A stretch of DNA of 64,000 bases from Butyricicoccus_A sp963588905 (GTDB lineage Bacteria > Bacillota > Clostridia > Oscillospirales > Butyricicoccaceae). The notes under the pieces are model-generated. The model had not been told where the DNA came from, did no database searches, and worked only from the letters and a program-made list of their open reading frames with translations. The first letter of the stretch is position 1. Each line of letters opens with the position of its first letter. The DNA is taken from the NCBI GenBank assembly GCA_963588905.1, contig CAVAJF010000002.1:85372-149371 (forward strand), given 5' to 3'. Of this stretch, positions 25,756-33,917 are shown one piece after another. Made by a program: the position numbers and the translations under genes.

Positions 25756-25792
25756 ATTTAAATTATAGTTATATATCAGATCGAACTTCTTA

Positions 25793-25828
25793 CTCCTGCG
25801 ACAGATTTAGCTGTTGCAGGAGGTTTTT
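25793..25828 (+). terminator. terminator at the right edge of the first island
   Basis: Stem CTCCTGCGACAG/CTGTTGCAGGAG (one G-T pair), loop ATTTAG, then GTTTTTA. Confidence 0.9.
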
Positions 25829-25934
25829 ATATTAACCGGAAGAGGTCAAATCCGCAAACATCCATTGACTATGAATTTATAAGAAGAAACGGTTTGGTGG
25901 TTTTCTTTTTTTATCAAAACGGGGAGAATGTGCC

Positions 25935-26540
25935 ATGGAATTGCATGAAAAGTTACAAGAGCTGCGGAAAAGCCGAGGTCTGACGCAGGAACAACTGGCG
26001 CAGCGCATCTATGTTTCGCGCACAGCGATTTCCAAGTGGGAATCCGGCAGAGGAACACCGAGTATTGATTCTCTCAAGGCGCTCTCGGCGTTTTTTGCCG
26101 TCTCTGTGGATGAGCTGCTTTCCGGTGATACTCTGCTCACCATGGCGCAGGAAGAAACCAAGCAGAGAGAGCGGCGGATTCGCCATTTGGTGTTTGGACT
26201 GTTGGACTGCTGCGCGGCAATGCTGTTTTTTCTGCCGTTTTTTGGTCAGCGCATAGACGGTACCGTGCAGGCAGTTTCTCTATTGGCGTGGACGGGCAGC
26301 ACGGCATATATTAAAGTTGCGTATTTGGTTATGGTGTCCGCGCTGACACTGTGGGGCGTGCTGCTGTTGGCTCTGCAAAATTGGAAATCTGTGCACTGGC
26401 TGCACAGCAAAGAGAAAATTTCGTTGAGCTTGCATGTTGTGAGCACGCTGTTGTTTGTCATGAGCTTACAGCCGTATGCGGCGGCGTTTCTGTTCTTTCT
26501 GTTGCTAATCAAAGCAGTTTTGTTGATAAAATGGGCATGA
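25935..26540 (+). CDS. XRE-family HTH protein with membrane domain
   Basis: A 201-residue protein. An N-terminal Cro/C1 helix-turn-helix (residues 5-60, GLTQEQLAQRIYVSRTAISKWE) is fused to a C-terminal region with four hydrophobic segments (about residues 83-105, 115-145, 160-178 and 180-200). This HTH-plus-membrane build is common in Firmicutes for membrane-linked regulators of neighbouring transporters or cell-envelope genes. The next gene, a PAP2 phosphatase, lies 108 bases downstream and could be a target. A GGGGAG site lies 12 bases before the ATG. Confidence 0.85.
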   Translation: MELHEKLQELRKSRGLTQEQLAQRIYVSRTAISKWESGRGTPSIDSLKALSAFFAVSVDELLSGDTLLTMAQEETKQRERRIRHLVFGLLDCCAAMLFFLPFFGQRIDGTVQAVSLLAWTGSTAYIKVAYLVMVSALTLWGVLLLALQNWKSVHWLHSKEKISLSLHVVSTLLFVMSLQPYAAAFLFFLLLIKAVLLIKWA

Positions 26541-26648
26541 CACGCTTCGTGTCACGGTTGTGACGCCCGGATTCTTTCTTTTTTGTGTGCGTTCTGACAG
26601 GATGGATACAGACGAAAGTCAATATCTATTGCAAAGGACGGACAGACG

Positions 26649-27299
26649 ATGAAAAAGACAAAGGGAAAATTATTGGGGATTGCGGGTATGCTTCTCACAG
26701 CATTTGTATTATGGACGCTCGCGGTTCAGTATATCGACGTGCAGGCGATTGGTCCGAATGGCTCATCTGTGGGATTTGCCGGACTCAATGGCTGGATACA
26801 TGACTTAACCGGTGTACACATGGGACTATATGTCCTGACGGATTGGCTGGGCTTAGTACCGATGGGATTTGTGCTGGGATTTGCCGTGCTGGGGCTGGTG
26901 CAGTGGATGCGCAGAAGAAAGCTGTTTCGCGTTGACCACGACATTTTGGTTTTGGGCGGATTCTATCTTCTGGTTTTGATTCTCTATCTGGTATTTGAAA
27001 CCGTTGCCGTGAACGCTAGACCGGTGCTGATAGACGGGCGTTTGGAAGCGTCTTATCCGTCATCGACCACCATGCTGGTGCTGTGCGTCATGCCAACGGC
27101 GATGATGCAGCTGCGTGCGCGCATCCGGAATACAAAGGTGAGAACAATCGTCCTCACGATTCTCGCCGTGTTTACCGCGTGCATGGTGGTTGGACGATTG
27201 ATTGCCGGCGTGCACTGGTTTACGGATATTATCGGCGGCGTTCTGCTCAGTGCGGGACTGGTTGTGCTGTACCGTGCGGTAGAAAAAACGATTGGATGA
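26649..27299 (+). CDS. PAP2-superfamily membrane phosphatase, motif-variant
   Basis: A 216-residue protein with about six membrane helices and the phosphatidic-acid-phosphatase-2 layout. Motif 1 is in the NARPVLIDG region, motif 2 reads YPSSTT where the classical form is PSGH, and motif 3 reads GRLIAGVHWFTDI (classical SR...H). The catalytic His of motif 3 is kept, but the motif 2 His is replaced by Thr, so activity may be altered. Family roles include recycling of undecaprenyl-diphosphate and lipid phosphate hydrolysis. Confidence 0.82.
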   Translation: MKKTKGKLLGIAGMLLTAFVLWTLAVQYIDVQAIGPNGSSVGFAGLNGWIHDLTGVHMGLYVLTDWLGLVPMGFVLGFAVLGLVQWMRRRKLFRVDHDILVLGGFYLLVLILYLVFETVAVNARPVLIDGRLEASYPSSTTMLVLCVMPTAMMQLRARIRNTKVRTIVLTILAVFTACMVVGRLIAGVHWFTDIIGGVLLSAGLVVLYRAVEKTIG

Positions 27300-27300
27300 C

Positions 27301-27340
27301 AAACAGACCCGCGGCATAGAAATGCTGCGGGTCTGTTTGC
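27301..27340 (+). terminator. terminator of the PAP2 gene
   Basis: Stem AAACAGACCCGC.. with its complement ending GTCTGTTT, followed by TTTGCATTTTG. Confidence 0.8.
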
Positions 27341-27452
27341 ATTTTGAGACGAATATAGCAGGGATTATGTTGTGCTTGAAAGCAATATCTGCAACAAATT
27401 TCCAGTTTTAGAGAAAAGATTTAATTTGTGCAAACGTTTTCTCGAAATGATA

Positions 27453-27482
27453 TTGACAATTCCTAGTAAGCTAGTATATAAT
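27453..27482 (+). promoter_or_regulatory. promoter of the cooS-like operon
   Basis: TTGACA, 18-base spacer, TATAAT. The spacer contains CTAG-TAAG-CTAG, and AGTAAGC recurs 20 bases later, a possible operator. Confidence 0.8.
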
Positions 27483-27550
27483 AAGCGAGTAAGCAAAACA
27501 CGGTAAACAAGTAGGAATTATATAGATACAACAAGAAAGGCGTGAATTCT

Positions 27551-29620
27551 ATGTCGCACGAACATCATCATTCTCCGGCACACATTCATAACCATCGCGC
27601 ACTCATCGGCTTCGATAAGCACGGCATCCCGACGATCGTCGCAAAGGCTGACCATCAGGAAGAGACCGAGAACGGTGAAAACGCATTTATCAAGGATTAC
27701 ATGACCGCAGTTGCGGAATATAGAAAGACTTTTCCATCCAAGCAGGACGTGATCGAGCAGACGCCGGATCCGGCAGTCCGTGAGATGATGCTTCGCGCAG
27801 AGCAGATCGGCATTGATACGGCGTTTGATCGTTTCGACGCCCAGCAGCCGCAGTGCAGCTTTGGCCTTGCCGGTGTCTGTTGCAAGATCTGCAACATGGG
27901 TCCATGTAAGATTACCCCGAAAAGCCCGAAGGGCGTCTGTGGTGCGGATGCCGATTTGATTGTTGCAAGAAATCTGCTCCGCTCCGCTGCTGCCGGTGCT
28001 TCTCAGCACGGTATGCACGCGAGAGAAGTCATTCTCTCCCTCAAGTGGGCAGCAGAAGGCAGACTGAACATCCCGATTATGGGACAGCAGAAAATTCGTG
28101 ATACCGCCAAGAGCTTTGGTATCAAAACTGAGCACAGACAGATTAAGCATATCGCTTCGGATTTGGCAGATGCCCTGCTGGAAGATATGTCTCGTACCGT
28201 TCCGGCAGAGCACCGCACGATTAAGGCGTGTGCACCGGCAGAACGGCAGGAGGTCTGGAAGGATCTCGATATTATTCCGATCAGCGCGTATCATGAGGTG
28301 TTCGAGGCATTTCATAAGTCCGGCTGCGGCACAGACGGTGACTGGAAGAGCGTAATGCAGCAGTTCCTGCGCTGTGGTCTGTCGTTTACCTTCTCCGGCG
28401 TTGTCGGTGCATCCATTGCAACAGACAGCCTGTTCGGTGTCGGTGACCGCGTGACCTCTAAGGTCAACATCGGTGCACTGAAAAAGGGCTATGTCAACAT
28501 CGCGGTACACGGTCATCTGCCGACTCTGGTCAGCCAGATTGTCGCTGTGGGTCAGGAAGAAAAGTTTGTCGAGCTGGCAAAGAGCAAGGGTGCCAAGGGC
28601 ATTCAGTTCTATGGCATCTGCTGTTCAGGTCTGGCTGCGATGTATCGCTATGGCGGCGTCATCCCGCTGTCCAATGCGGTATCTGCAGAGCTGGTACTGG
28701 GCACCGGTGCACTGGATCTGTGGGTTGCCGATGTACAGGACGTGTTCCCGTCTATTATGGAAGTGGCAAAGTGCTTCAAGACGACGGTTGTCACAACCAG
28801 TGAATCGGCTCGTCTGCCGGGTGCAGAGCGATTTGAATACGACCATCAGCATTCCAATATTGAGCAGACACGGGAGCTGGCAGAAAAGATTGTCATGCGT
28901 GCGATTGAGAGCTTTGAAGCGCGCCGCGGCATTCCGGTGTATATCCCGCCGTATGAAGTGGACGCAGAGGTTGGCTTCTCGGTTGAATACGTCTGCAAGC
29001 GCTTCGGCAGTATGCAGCCGCTGGCAGATGCTCTGAGAGAGGGCAAGATTCTCGGCATCGTCAACATGGTTGGATGCAGCAACCCGAAGGTTCTGTATGA
29101 AAAGGCAACCGTAGATGTCGCAGATGTGCTGCTCAAGAATAATGTGCTGATTCTGACAAATGGCTGTGCGGCGTTCCCGCTGATGAAGCTGGGCTACTGC
29201 AATGTATCGGCACTGGATAAGGTCGGAGACTCGATGCGTGAGTTCCTGACGCCGGATCTTCCGCCGGTATGGCATGTGGGCGAATGTATTGATAATACCC
29301 GTTCTACAGGCATCTTTGCCGGTGTAGCCGGTGCAAGCGGTCATAAGATTTGCGAGATGCCGTATGCCTTTACCTCTCCGGAATGGGGCAATGAAAAGGG
29401 TCTGGATGCTGCGCTCGGCTTCCGCCTGATGGGCATCAACTCGTATCATTGTGTTGAAGCACCGATTTACGGCTCCAAGAACGTCATTGAGTTCCTGAAG
29501 GAAGGAACCAAAGAAATCTTGGGTTCTGCAATGCACGTGGATGTCGATCCGGTTGCTCTGGGTAATAAGATTGTAGAAGACATTAAGGCAAAGCGCAGAG
29601 CGCTTGGCTGGGATCAGTAA
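27551..29620 (+). CDS. divergent anaerobic CO dehydrogenase catalytic subunit (CooS-like)
   Basis: A 689-residue Ni-Fe-S protein of the CooS/CODH family, which normally oxidises CO at the C-cluster and passes electrons through B and D clusters. The D-cluster (Cys102, Cys110) and B-cluster ligands (Cys111, Cys114, Cys119, Cys130) are intact. Of the C-cluster ligands, His in VHGH (320-322), Cys358 (GICCSG), Cys509 (VGCSNPK), Cys539 (NGCAA) and Cys579 (HVGECIDN) are present. The position that is Cys in the family motif DxQCIxPS is Asp397 here (VADVQDVFPS). The N terminus is a His-rich tail (seven His in the first 15 residues). There is no cooF, cooC or acetyl-CoA synthase gene nearby, but a NitT/TauT ABC transporter follows. 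Function is therefore uncertain. The ATG at 27551 has AAAGG 10 bases upstream. Confidence 0.88.
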   Translation: MSHEHHHSPAHIHNHRALIGFDKHGIPTIVAKADHQEETENGENAFIKDYMTAVAEYRKTFPSKQDVIEQTPDPAVREMMLRAEQIGIDTAFDRFDAQQPQCSFGLAGVCCKICNMGPCKITPKSPKGVCGADADLIVARNLLRSAAAGASQHGMHAREVILSLKWAAEGRLNIPIMGQQKIRDTAKSFGIKTEHRQIKHIASDLADALLEDMSRTVPAEHRTIKACAPAERQEVWKDLDIIPISAYHEVFEAFHKSGCGTDGDWKSVMQQFLRCGLSFTFSGVVGASIATDSLFGVGDRVTSKVNIGALKKGYVNIAVHGHLPTLVSQIVAVGQEEKFVELAKSKGAKGIQFYGICCSGLAAMYRYGGVIPLSNAVSAELVLGTGALDLWVADVQDVFPSIMEVAKCFKTTVVTTSESARLPGAERFEYDHQHSNIEQTRELAEKIVMRAIESFEARRGIPVYIPPYEVDAEVGFSVEYVCKRFGSMQPLADALREGKILGIVNMVGCSNPKVLYEKATVDVADVLLKNNVLILTNGCAAFPLMKLGYCNVSALDKVGDSMREFLTPDLPPVWHVGECIDNTRSTGIFAGVAGASGHKICEMPYAFTSPEWGNEKGLDAALGFRLMGINSYHCVEAPIYGSKNVIEFLKEGTKEILGSAMHVDVDPVALGNKIVEDIKAKRRALGWDQ

Positions 29621-29655
29621 ACAGAAAAAACTCCTAGTTGAAAGGAAGTACCGTC

Positions 29656-30651
29656 ATGAAGAAAAGAATTCTTGCTCTGCTGCTCGCTGTGACAACGGCG
29701 TTTGCTCTGACAGCTTGCGGCTCTGGCAATACGACAGCATCGAGTGGAAGCGCATCGACAGCATCGACTGCTTCCGACCCGAATTTTAAGGGAGAAACCA
29801 TTAAGATTGCGTATCTGCCGATTACCCATGCGCTGGCAGTGTTTGAAGCGGCAGAAGAGCTGAAGGACAATCCGGATGTTCGCGTCGAGCTGGTAAAGTA
29901 TGGATCTTGGACGGAACTGATGGACGCGCTGAACACCGGCAATGTCGATGGCGCATCGGTTCTTGTCGAGCTGGCAATGAAGTCCAAGCAGGAAGGCATT
30001 GGACTCAAGGCAGTTGCGCTGGGTCATAAGGACGGCAATGTCATTGTCGCTTCCGATAAGGTACAGTCTGCGGAGGATTTGAAGGGCAAGACCATTGCCA
30101 TTCCGCATCGCCAGTCCTCGCACAACATTCTGGTAAATCTGGAGCTGGCAAAGGCAAACCTGACCGTCAACGACATCAAGATTACCGAGCTGGCACCGAC
30201 AGAGATGCCGTCTGCCCTGGCAAGCGGTCAGATTGACGGTTACTGCGTGGCAGAGCCGTTTGGCGCACAGGCAGTCAGCCTTGGCGTGGGTCATGTATTG
30301 GATACCTCAGAATCTCTGTGGCCGGACTCTCTGTGCTGCGCACTGGTTATGACTGATGATTATCTCAACAACCACAAGGAAAGCGCAGACAAGTTTATTG
30401 CAGCATATAAGACCGCAGGTGCAAACCTGAACAAGGACAATGAGCTGACCGTTGCAGAACAGTATCTGGGTCAGGATGCAGATGTTCTCAAGACCTCTCT
30501 GGAATGGATTTCCTATGATGATCTGGACATCACACAGGATATTTACAACTCTCTGGTAGAGAAGGTCAAGACCTACGGTTTGTCTGACAATCCGCCGACG
30601 TATGAAGACTTCGTTTATCAGGCATCCGAAGGAAAGCAGTGCACACCATGA
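29656..30651 (+). CDS. NitT/TauT-type ABC transporter substrate-binding lipoprotein
   Basis: A 331-residue lipoprotein with lipobox LTAC (Cys21 region), a Ser/Thr linker and the periplasmic-binding fold of the SsuA/THI5/NMT1 class. The motifs YLPITHALAVFEA, GNVDGASVLVE and IPHRQSSHNI mark the ligand cleft. I chose the ATG at 29656 over a TTG six codons earlier. It lies 35 bases after the cooS-like gene and its stop overlaps the permease start. Ligands of this class are small anions or aromatic/sulfonate compounds. The link to the CooS-like protein suggests a related C1 or metal-linked substrate, which is inference. Confidence 0.88.
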   Translation: MKKRILALLLAVTTAFALTACGSGNTTASSGSASTASTASDPNFKGETIKIAYLPITHALAVFEAAEELKDNPDVRVELVKYGSWTELMDALNTGNVDGASVLVELAMKSKQEGIGLKAVALGHKDGNVIVASDKVQSAEDLKGKTIAIPHRQSSHNILVNLELAKANLTVNDIKITELAPTEMPSALASGQIDGYCVAEPFGAQAVSLGVGHVLDTSESLWPDSLCCALVMTDDYLNNHKESADKFIAAYKTAGANLNKDNELTVAEQYLGQDADVLKTSLEWISYDDLDITQDIYNSLVEKVKTYGLSDNPPTYEDFVYQASEGKQCTP

Positions 30652-31409
30652 AAAAACTCCTCTCTGTTAAAAATATTGTGATTTCGTTTGCCGTTCTGCT
30701 GGTGATCTGGCAGATCGGCGTGACGGTCACCGATGTCAAAGCAGCGCTGTTCCCCTCTCCGCTGCAAACTTGGAAAGCTCTTGTCGAGATGGCAGAAGAC
30801 GGAACGCTGCTGCTCGGCATTGAGACCAGTATGTACCGTTTCGCTGTTGGTTATATCGTATCTGTTGTTGTCGCTGTTTTGCTCGGCTTGCTGCTGGGCT
30901 GGTTCGGCAAGGCATTTCAGTATGTCAACCCGATTGTACAGCTGCTGCGTCCGATCTCCCCGACGGCATGGATGCCGTTTGTCGTTCTGTGGTTCGGCAT
31001 TGGCGATGTACCGGCAATTGTGATTATCTTTATTGCCGCATTTTTCCCCGTTCTGTTGTCTACGGTATCCGCCGTCAATGGCATTGATCCGATTTACTTA
31101 AAGGTTTCCCAAAACTTTGGCATCAAGCAGCCTGCGCTGATGTGGAAGGTTATTTTCCCGGCAGCTTTCCCGCAGATTGCCAATAGCATTCATCTGGCGC
31201 TGGGTACCTCGTGGATCTTCTTGGTAGCTGGTGAAATGGTCGGTGCACAGTCCGGCTTGGGCTATATGATTATTGATGCCCGCAACAATATTCGCGCCGA
31301 TCAGCTGCTGGCAACCATGATTGTCATTGGTCTCATTGGTCTGATTTTGGATACCCTGCTCAAAAAGCTGGAAAAGGTTGTCCTTCGTTCGTGGGGAGGT
31401 GCTGCATAA
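30648..31409 (+). CDS. NitT/TauT-type ABC transporter permease
   Basis: A 253-residue inner-membrane permease with about six helices and the EAA loop, here AAFPQIANSIHLALGTSW preceded by ILKVSQNFGIKQP-like residues typical of SsuC/TauC. ATGA overlap with the binding-protein gene (30648-30651) indicates translational coupling; the ORF could also start 9 bases earlier at GTG. Confidence 0.9.
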   Translation: MKKLLSVKNIVISFAVLLVIWQIGVTVTDVKAALFPSPLQTWKALVEMAEDGTLLLGIETSMYRFAVGYIVSVVVAVLLGLLLGWFGKAFQYVNPIVQLLRPISPTAWMPFVVLWFGIGDVPAIVIIFIAAFFPVLLSTVSAVNGIDPIYLKVSQNFGIKQPALMWKVIFPAAFPQIANSIHLALGTSWIFLVAGEMVGAQSGLGYMIIDARNNIRADQLLATMIVIGLIGLILDTLLKKLEKVVLRSWGGAA

Positions 31410-32183
31410 ATGTTTATTGAAATCAAAGACGCATCGAAGACATTTGAACAGAATGGACAGACATTTACGGCATTGCAAGGTGTCAATTTGTCCATTGAAC
31501 GCGGTGAATTTATTTGCTTGCTTGGCCCGTCCGGCTGCGGCAAGAGTACCCTGCTCAATGCCATTGCCGGATTCTCTCCGGTGACAAGCGGCAGCATCAA
31601 AATTGACGGCAAAGAAGTGACGGAGCCGTCCACCAAGTATGTAACCATCTTCCAGAACTATGGCTTGCTGCCGTGGCGCACAGCGGAAAAAAATGTCGAG
31701 CTGGGCTTGGAGCCGCGCGGCATTCCGAAGGAAGAGCGCAAGAAGATTGCGGAAAAATATCTCGATTTGGTGGGTCTGGTAGACTTTAAGGACAGCTATC
31801 CGAGACAGCTGTCCGGTGGTATGCAGCAGCGTGTTGCGATTGCCCGCGCCTTGGCTGTCGATCCGGAAATTATCTACATGGATGAGCCGTTCGGTGCGCT
31901 GGATGCCATCACGCGTATGAAATTGCAGGAGGATATTCGCAATATTTCCCGTGAGGAAAATAAAACGATTATCTTTGTCACGCATGATATTGAAGAGGCG
32001 ATTTATCTCGCTGACCGCATTGTCATCATGACGCCGAATCCGGGCAAGGTAAAAACGGTGGTCAACGTCAAGCTGAGAAGCGACCGCGATAGAACCGCCG
32101 ACGACTTCCTCGCCGCACGAGATAAGGTGTTCGAGCTGTTTAATATGAAGCATGAAGAAGCTTCGGTTGAGTATATGATCTAA
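31410..32183 (+). CDS. NitT/TauT-type ABC transporter ATPase
   Basis: A 257-residue ATPase with Walker A GPSGCGKST, Q-loop FQNYGLLPW, signature LSGGMQQR and Walker B IIYMDEPFGALD, then the H-loop VTHDIEEA. It abuts the permease stop and is the last gene of the cooS-like operon. Closest in style to SsuB/TauB. Confidence 0.92.
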   Translation: MFIEIKDASKTFEQNGQTFTALQGVNLSIERGEFICLLGPSGCGKSTLLNAIAGFSPVTSGSIKIDGKEVTEPSTKYVTIFQNYGLLPWRTAEKNVELGLEPRGIPKEERKKIAEKYLDLVGLVDFKDSYPRQLSGGMQQRVAIARALAVDPEIIYMDEPFGALDAITRMKLQEDIRNISREENKTIIFVTHDIEEAIYLADRIVIMTPNPGKVKTVVNVKLRSDRDRTADDFLAARDKVFELFNMKHEEASVEYMI

Positions 32184-32204
32184 GTGCTTTTAAAATCAAT
32201 GAAA

Positions 32205-32250
32205 AATGACCTTTCCATTGAAAAAAGGAAAGGTCATTTCTTTTTTTTTA
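32205..32250. terminator. strong terminator after the ABC operon
   Basis: Stem AATGACCTTTCC/GGAAAGGTCATT (32205-32216 with 32227-32238), then TCTTTTTTTT. It may also serve the minus-strand XRE gene that ends at 32254. Confidence 0.9.
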
Positions 32251-32253
32251 TTT

Positions 32254-33384
32254 TTATTCTTGAGAGATGGAATTATTCAGTGTTTCTAATTTTGAAATAT
32301 ATTCGAACAATAATTTATCTGAATGGCTACTAATTTTGCAATAGTAAGGAGAGGAACTGATAAAACGCAACTTATTAATTAGAGTTCGCTTTTCATCTGA
32401 AGTTAATGAAGAACAAGAATGGATGGTATTTTCTTCTATATTATAGTATTGGATATATGGCAAATCTCCAGATTCGACATGTTCAATACTTTTTAATTGA
32501 TTCAGTATATTTGGATCATTTTGAGACTTTTCTTCCAAAACATCTTTGCGTATGGATATTACTGAATTATTGATGTACAGTTGTCCGGCAATTTCGTTTA
32601 GCTGTTTGTCGTTTAGTTCGACTCGGCTGATAATGGCCTTAGTAAAAACAGGACGGCGATTATCTCCTGCACTTGTGGTGAGACACGCGACGAGACGCGT
32701 TAATAACTTTTTGTGATTAAGAAACATATGAGAGAATGAAAGACGAGCCATATCACAACTCTCTTCTGAAACAAGATCGATATAACAGCTTTTTGTGGGG
32801 AGAGAAATTATGAAAGAACCTAAATATTCTTTGATTATATCTTTGCCGTTTTTGTCCTTTTGCCCTGTTTTCAGCTTTAAATGAGCAGTACAAGAACGTT
32901 GATCTCTAGATGGAATTAAACGTAAAGTTCCTTTTAAAAATCCTTTTTTTTCGTTAGATATCGTGGGTTTTGTGTAGAAAAAATAACAATCATTTTGGTC
33001 GGATTGATTATTTAATATTCCACGAAATGCTGTTTTGCGTGGATCTGTAATTAAACATTCTTGATCGTATTTTTGACCAGATTGACTTGGTAGTTGAGTG
33101 ACATGGCTGGTTGAAGCTGAGATATTATTAGGAGCAGAGGAGTCATCTTTAAACAAATCATTAATATCAGTTTCTATCATGCGACATATGGTATATAATA
33201 TCGGAAGAGTTAGGCTGGTTTTACCGGTAAGCCATTTAGAAACTGTGGCAGTAGAACGGCCAAGCTTATCAGCCAAGTCTTTTTGAGATATTGACTTATC
33301 ATCAAGTATACTTTGTATTCTTTTTGCAATTTTATAGTTATAGTTTTTTGCTTCATCTGACCGTGGCAGAGCATTTTTTTTCAT
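32254..33384 (-). CDS. XRE-family regulator with large unknown C-terminal domain, accessory
   Basis: A 376-residue protein. An N-terminal Cro/C1 helix-turn-helix (about residues 30-75, motif KDLADKLGRSTATVSKWLTG) is followed by a Ser/Asn-rich linker (80-120) and a C-terminal domain of about 250 residues that I do not recognise. That domain has several Cys and His but no clear metal motif. It is very AT-rich, unlike the flanking operons, indicating transfer. Its own promoter (33458-33486, minus strand) and a facing plus-strand promoter (33506-33534) both carry the same ACATAAAAGT/ATAAAAGTAAA site, so it probably represses itself and the divergent transcript. The minus-strand start has AGAGGA upstream. 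Confidence 0.85.
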   Translation of the reverse strand: MKKNALPRSDEAKNYNYKIAKRIQSILDDKSISQKDLADKLGRSTATVSKWLTGKTSLTLPILYTICRMIETDINDLFKDDSSAPNNISASTSHVTQLPSQSGQKYDQECLITDPRKTAFRGILNNQSDQNDCYFFYTKPTISNEKKGFLKGTLRLIPSRDQRSCTAHLKLKTGQKDKNGKDIIKEYLGSFIISLPTKSCYIDLVSEESCDMARLSFSHMFLNHKKLLTRLVACLTTSAGDNRRPVFTKAIISRVELNDKQLNEIAGQLYINNSVISIRKDVLEEKSQNDPNILNQLKSIEHVESGDLPYIQYYNIEENTIHSCSSLTSDEKRTLINKLRFISSSPYYCKISSHSDKLLFEYISKLETLNNSISQE

Positions 33385-33429
33385 ATATTCACATCCTCTA
33401 GAGTGTATCCATTAATTAATGATGTAAAG

Positions 33430-33527
33430 ACATAAAAGTGTGGTATGATTTACTTTTATTATACATTGTTTTTTCAGAAGCTTCAATATATAAATACATT
33501 TATTCTTGATAGTAACATAAAAGTAAA
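33430..33527. promoter_or_regulatory. paired operators between the XRE gene and the structured RNA locus
   Basis: TTTACTTTTAT at 33449-33459 and its exact inverse ATAAAAGTAAA at 33517-33527; the 10-mer ACATAAAAGT also occurs twice in direct orientation (33430-33439 and 33515-33524). One copy touches the -10 of the XRE promoter and the other fills the spacer of the opposing promoter. Confidence 0.65.
33458..33486 (-). promoter_or_regulatory. promoter of the XRE regulator
   Basis: On the minus strand TTGAAG, 17-base spacer, TATAAT. The operator half-site begins within the -10. Confidence 0.8.
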
Positions 33528-33534
33528 CTATTAT
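33506..33534 (+). promoter_or_regulatory. divergent plus-strand promoter with operator in its spacer
   Basis: TTGATA, 17-base spacer, TATTAT. The spacer contains ACATAAAAGTAAAC. It would read toward the three-hairpin locus. Downstream, an A/T-rich stem (TTTCGAAAAAA with TTTTTTGTCGAAA, near 33599-33629) might attenuate it. Confidence 0.65.
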
Positions 33535-33645
33535 TTATCAATTGAAAAAAACGAAACACTGCATTTACAAATAGGAATATGTTGAAATAATATAGAAATT
33601 TCGAAAAAAGAAACTAGTTTTTTGTCGAAAATAAACAAAAAATAC

Positions 33646-33674
33646 TTGATTCTTGCTGGAAAATCGGATATAAT
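33646..33674 (+). promoter_or_regulatory. sense promoter of the 51-residue peptide mRNA
   Basis: TTGATT, 17-base spacer, perfect TATAAT. Predicted start near 33681. Confidence 0.8.
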
Positions 33675-33683
33675 GTTCATAAT

Positions 33684-33821
33684 AAAAAAACACGACACGA
33701 TAGAAGTACATTGGCGTGCCCTTCTATCGTGTCAACGTACAATACTCTAAGCGATTCTAATCATACTCGCAATATGATTAGAATCTACACAAAATCTTGT
33801 CTTGTGTAGAGCATCCGTATA
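33684..33821 (-). ncRNA. candidate antisense RNA (antitoxin-like), three hairpins
   Basis: Minus-strand promoter TTGACA (33851-33856), 17-base spacer, TACTAT (33828-33833). The predicted start is near 33821. The RNA reads through the complements of hairpins 3 and 2 and stops at hairpin 1, which on this strand is followed by GTG and seven T residues (33684-33690), a textbook terminator. About 138 nt, with no ORF, and complementary to the leader of the 51-residue peptide mRNA. Confidence 0.72.
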
Positions 33822-33827
33822 CTATAT

Positions 33828-33856
33828 ATAGTAAACTATGATAGTGGCATTGTCAA
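33828..33856 (-). promoter_or_regulatory. promoter of the antisense RNA
   Basis: TTGACA-N17-TACTAT on the minus strand, with a consensus -35. The -10 lies in the TACTATATATAGTA palindrome. Confidence 0.7.
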
Positions 33857-33917
33857 CCTGAATTTTTAGCATGTCATTTGCCTGCACAAGCATGAATCCG
33901 TTTTGAAAGGAGAAAGT

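Larger units (their letters stand above)
33681..33917 (+). promoter_or_regulatory. structured 5' leader with three perfect stem-loops
   Basis: Hairpin 1: 13 bp (33694-33706 with 33721-33733). Hairpin 2: 13 bp (33753-33765 with 33773-33785). Hairpin 3: 7 bp (33786-33792 with 33802-33808). A 14-base palindrome TACTATATATAGTA follows at 33820-33833. The three stems lie almost head to tail, leaving a flexible tail of about 100 nt before the peptide start. No known riboswitch class fits. Confidence 0.75.

Noticed and set aside
22639..25800. Integration of the first AT-rich island at tRNA-Ser
   Set aside because: The island follows two tRNA-Ser genes, but I see no integrase, no copy of the tRNA 3' end near 25.8 kb and a normal terminator between. 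Insertion by tRNA-directed recombination is not supported.
33797..33823. Additional plus-strand promoter TTGTCT/TATACT inside the leader
   Set aside because: Spacing is only 15 bases and the -35 lies within hairpin 3. Weaker than the TTGATT-N17-TATAAT promoter upstream.
33681..33917. Retron or group II intron explanation for the three-hairpin RNA
   Set aside because: No reverse transcriptase is present, no inverted a1/a2 repeats enclose the RNA, and no intron domain V is visible. The antisense promoter and terminator explain the hairpins better.
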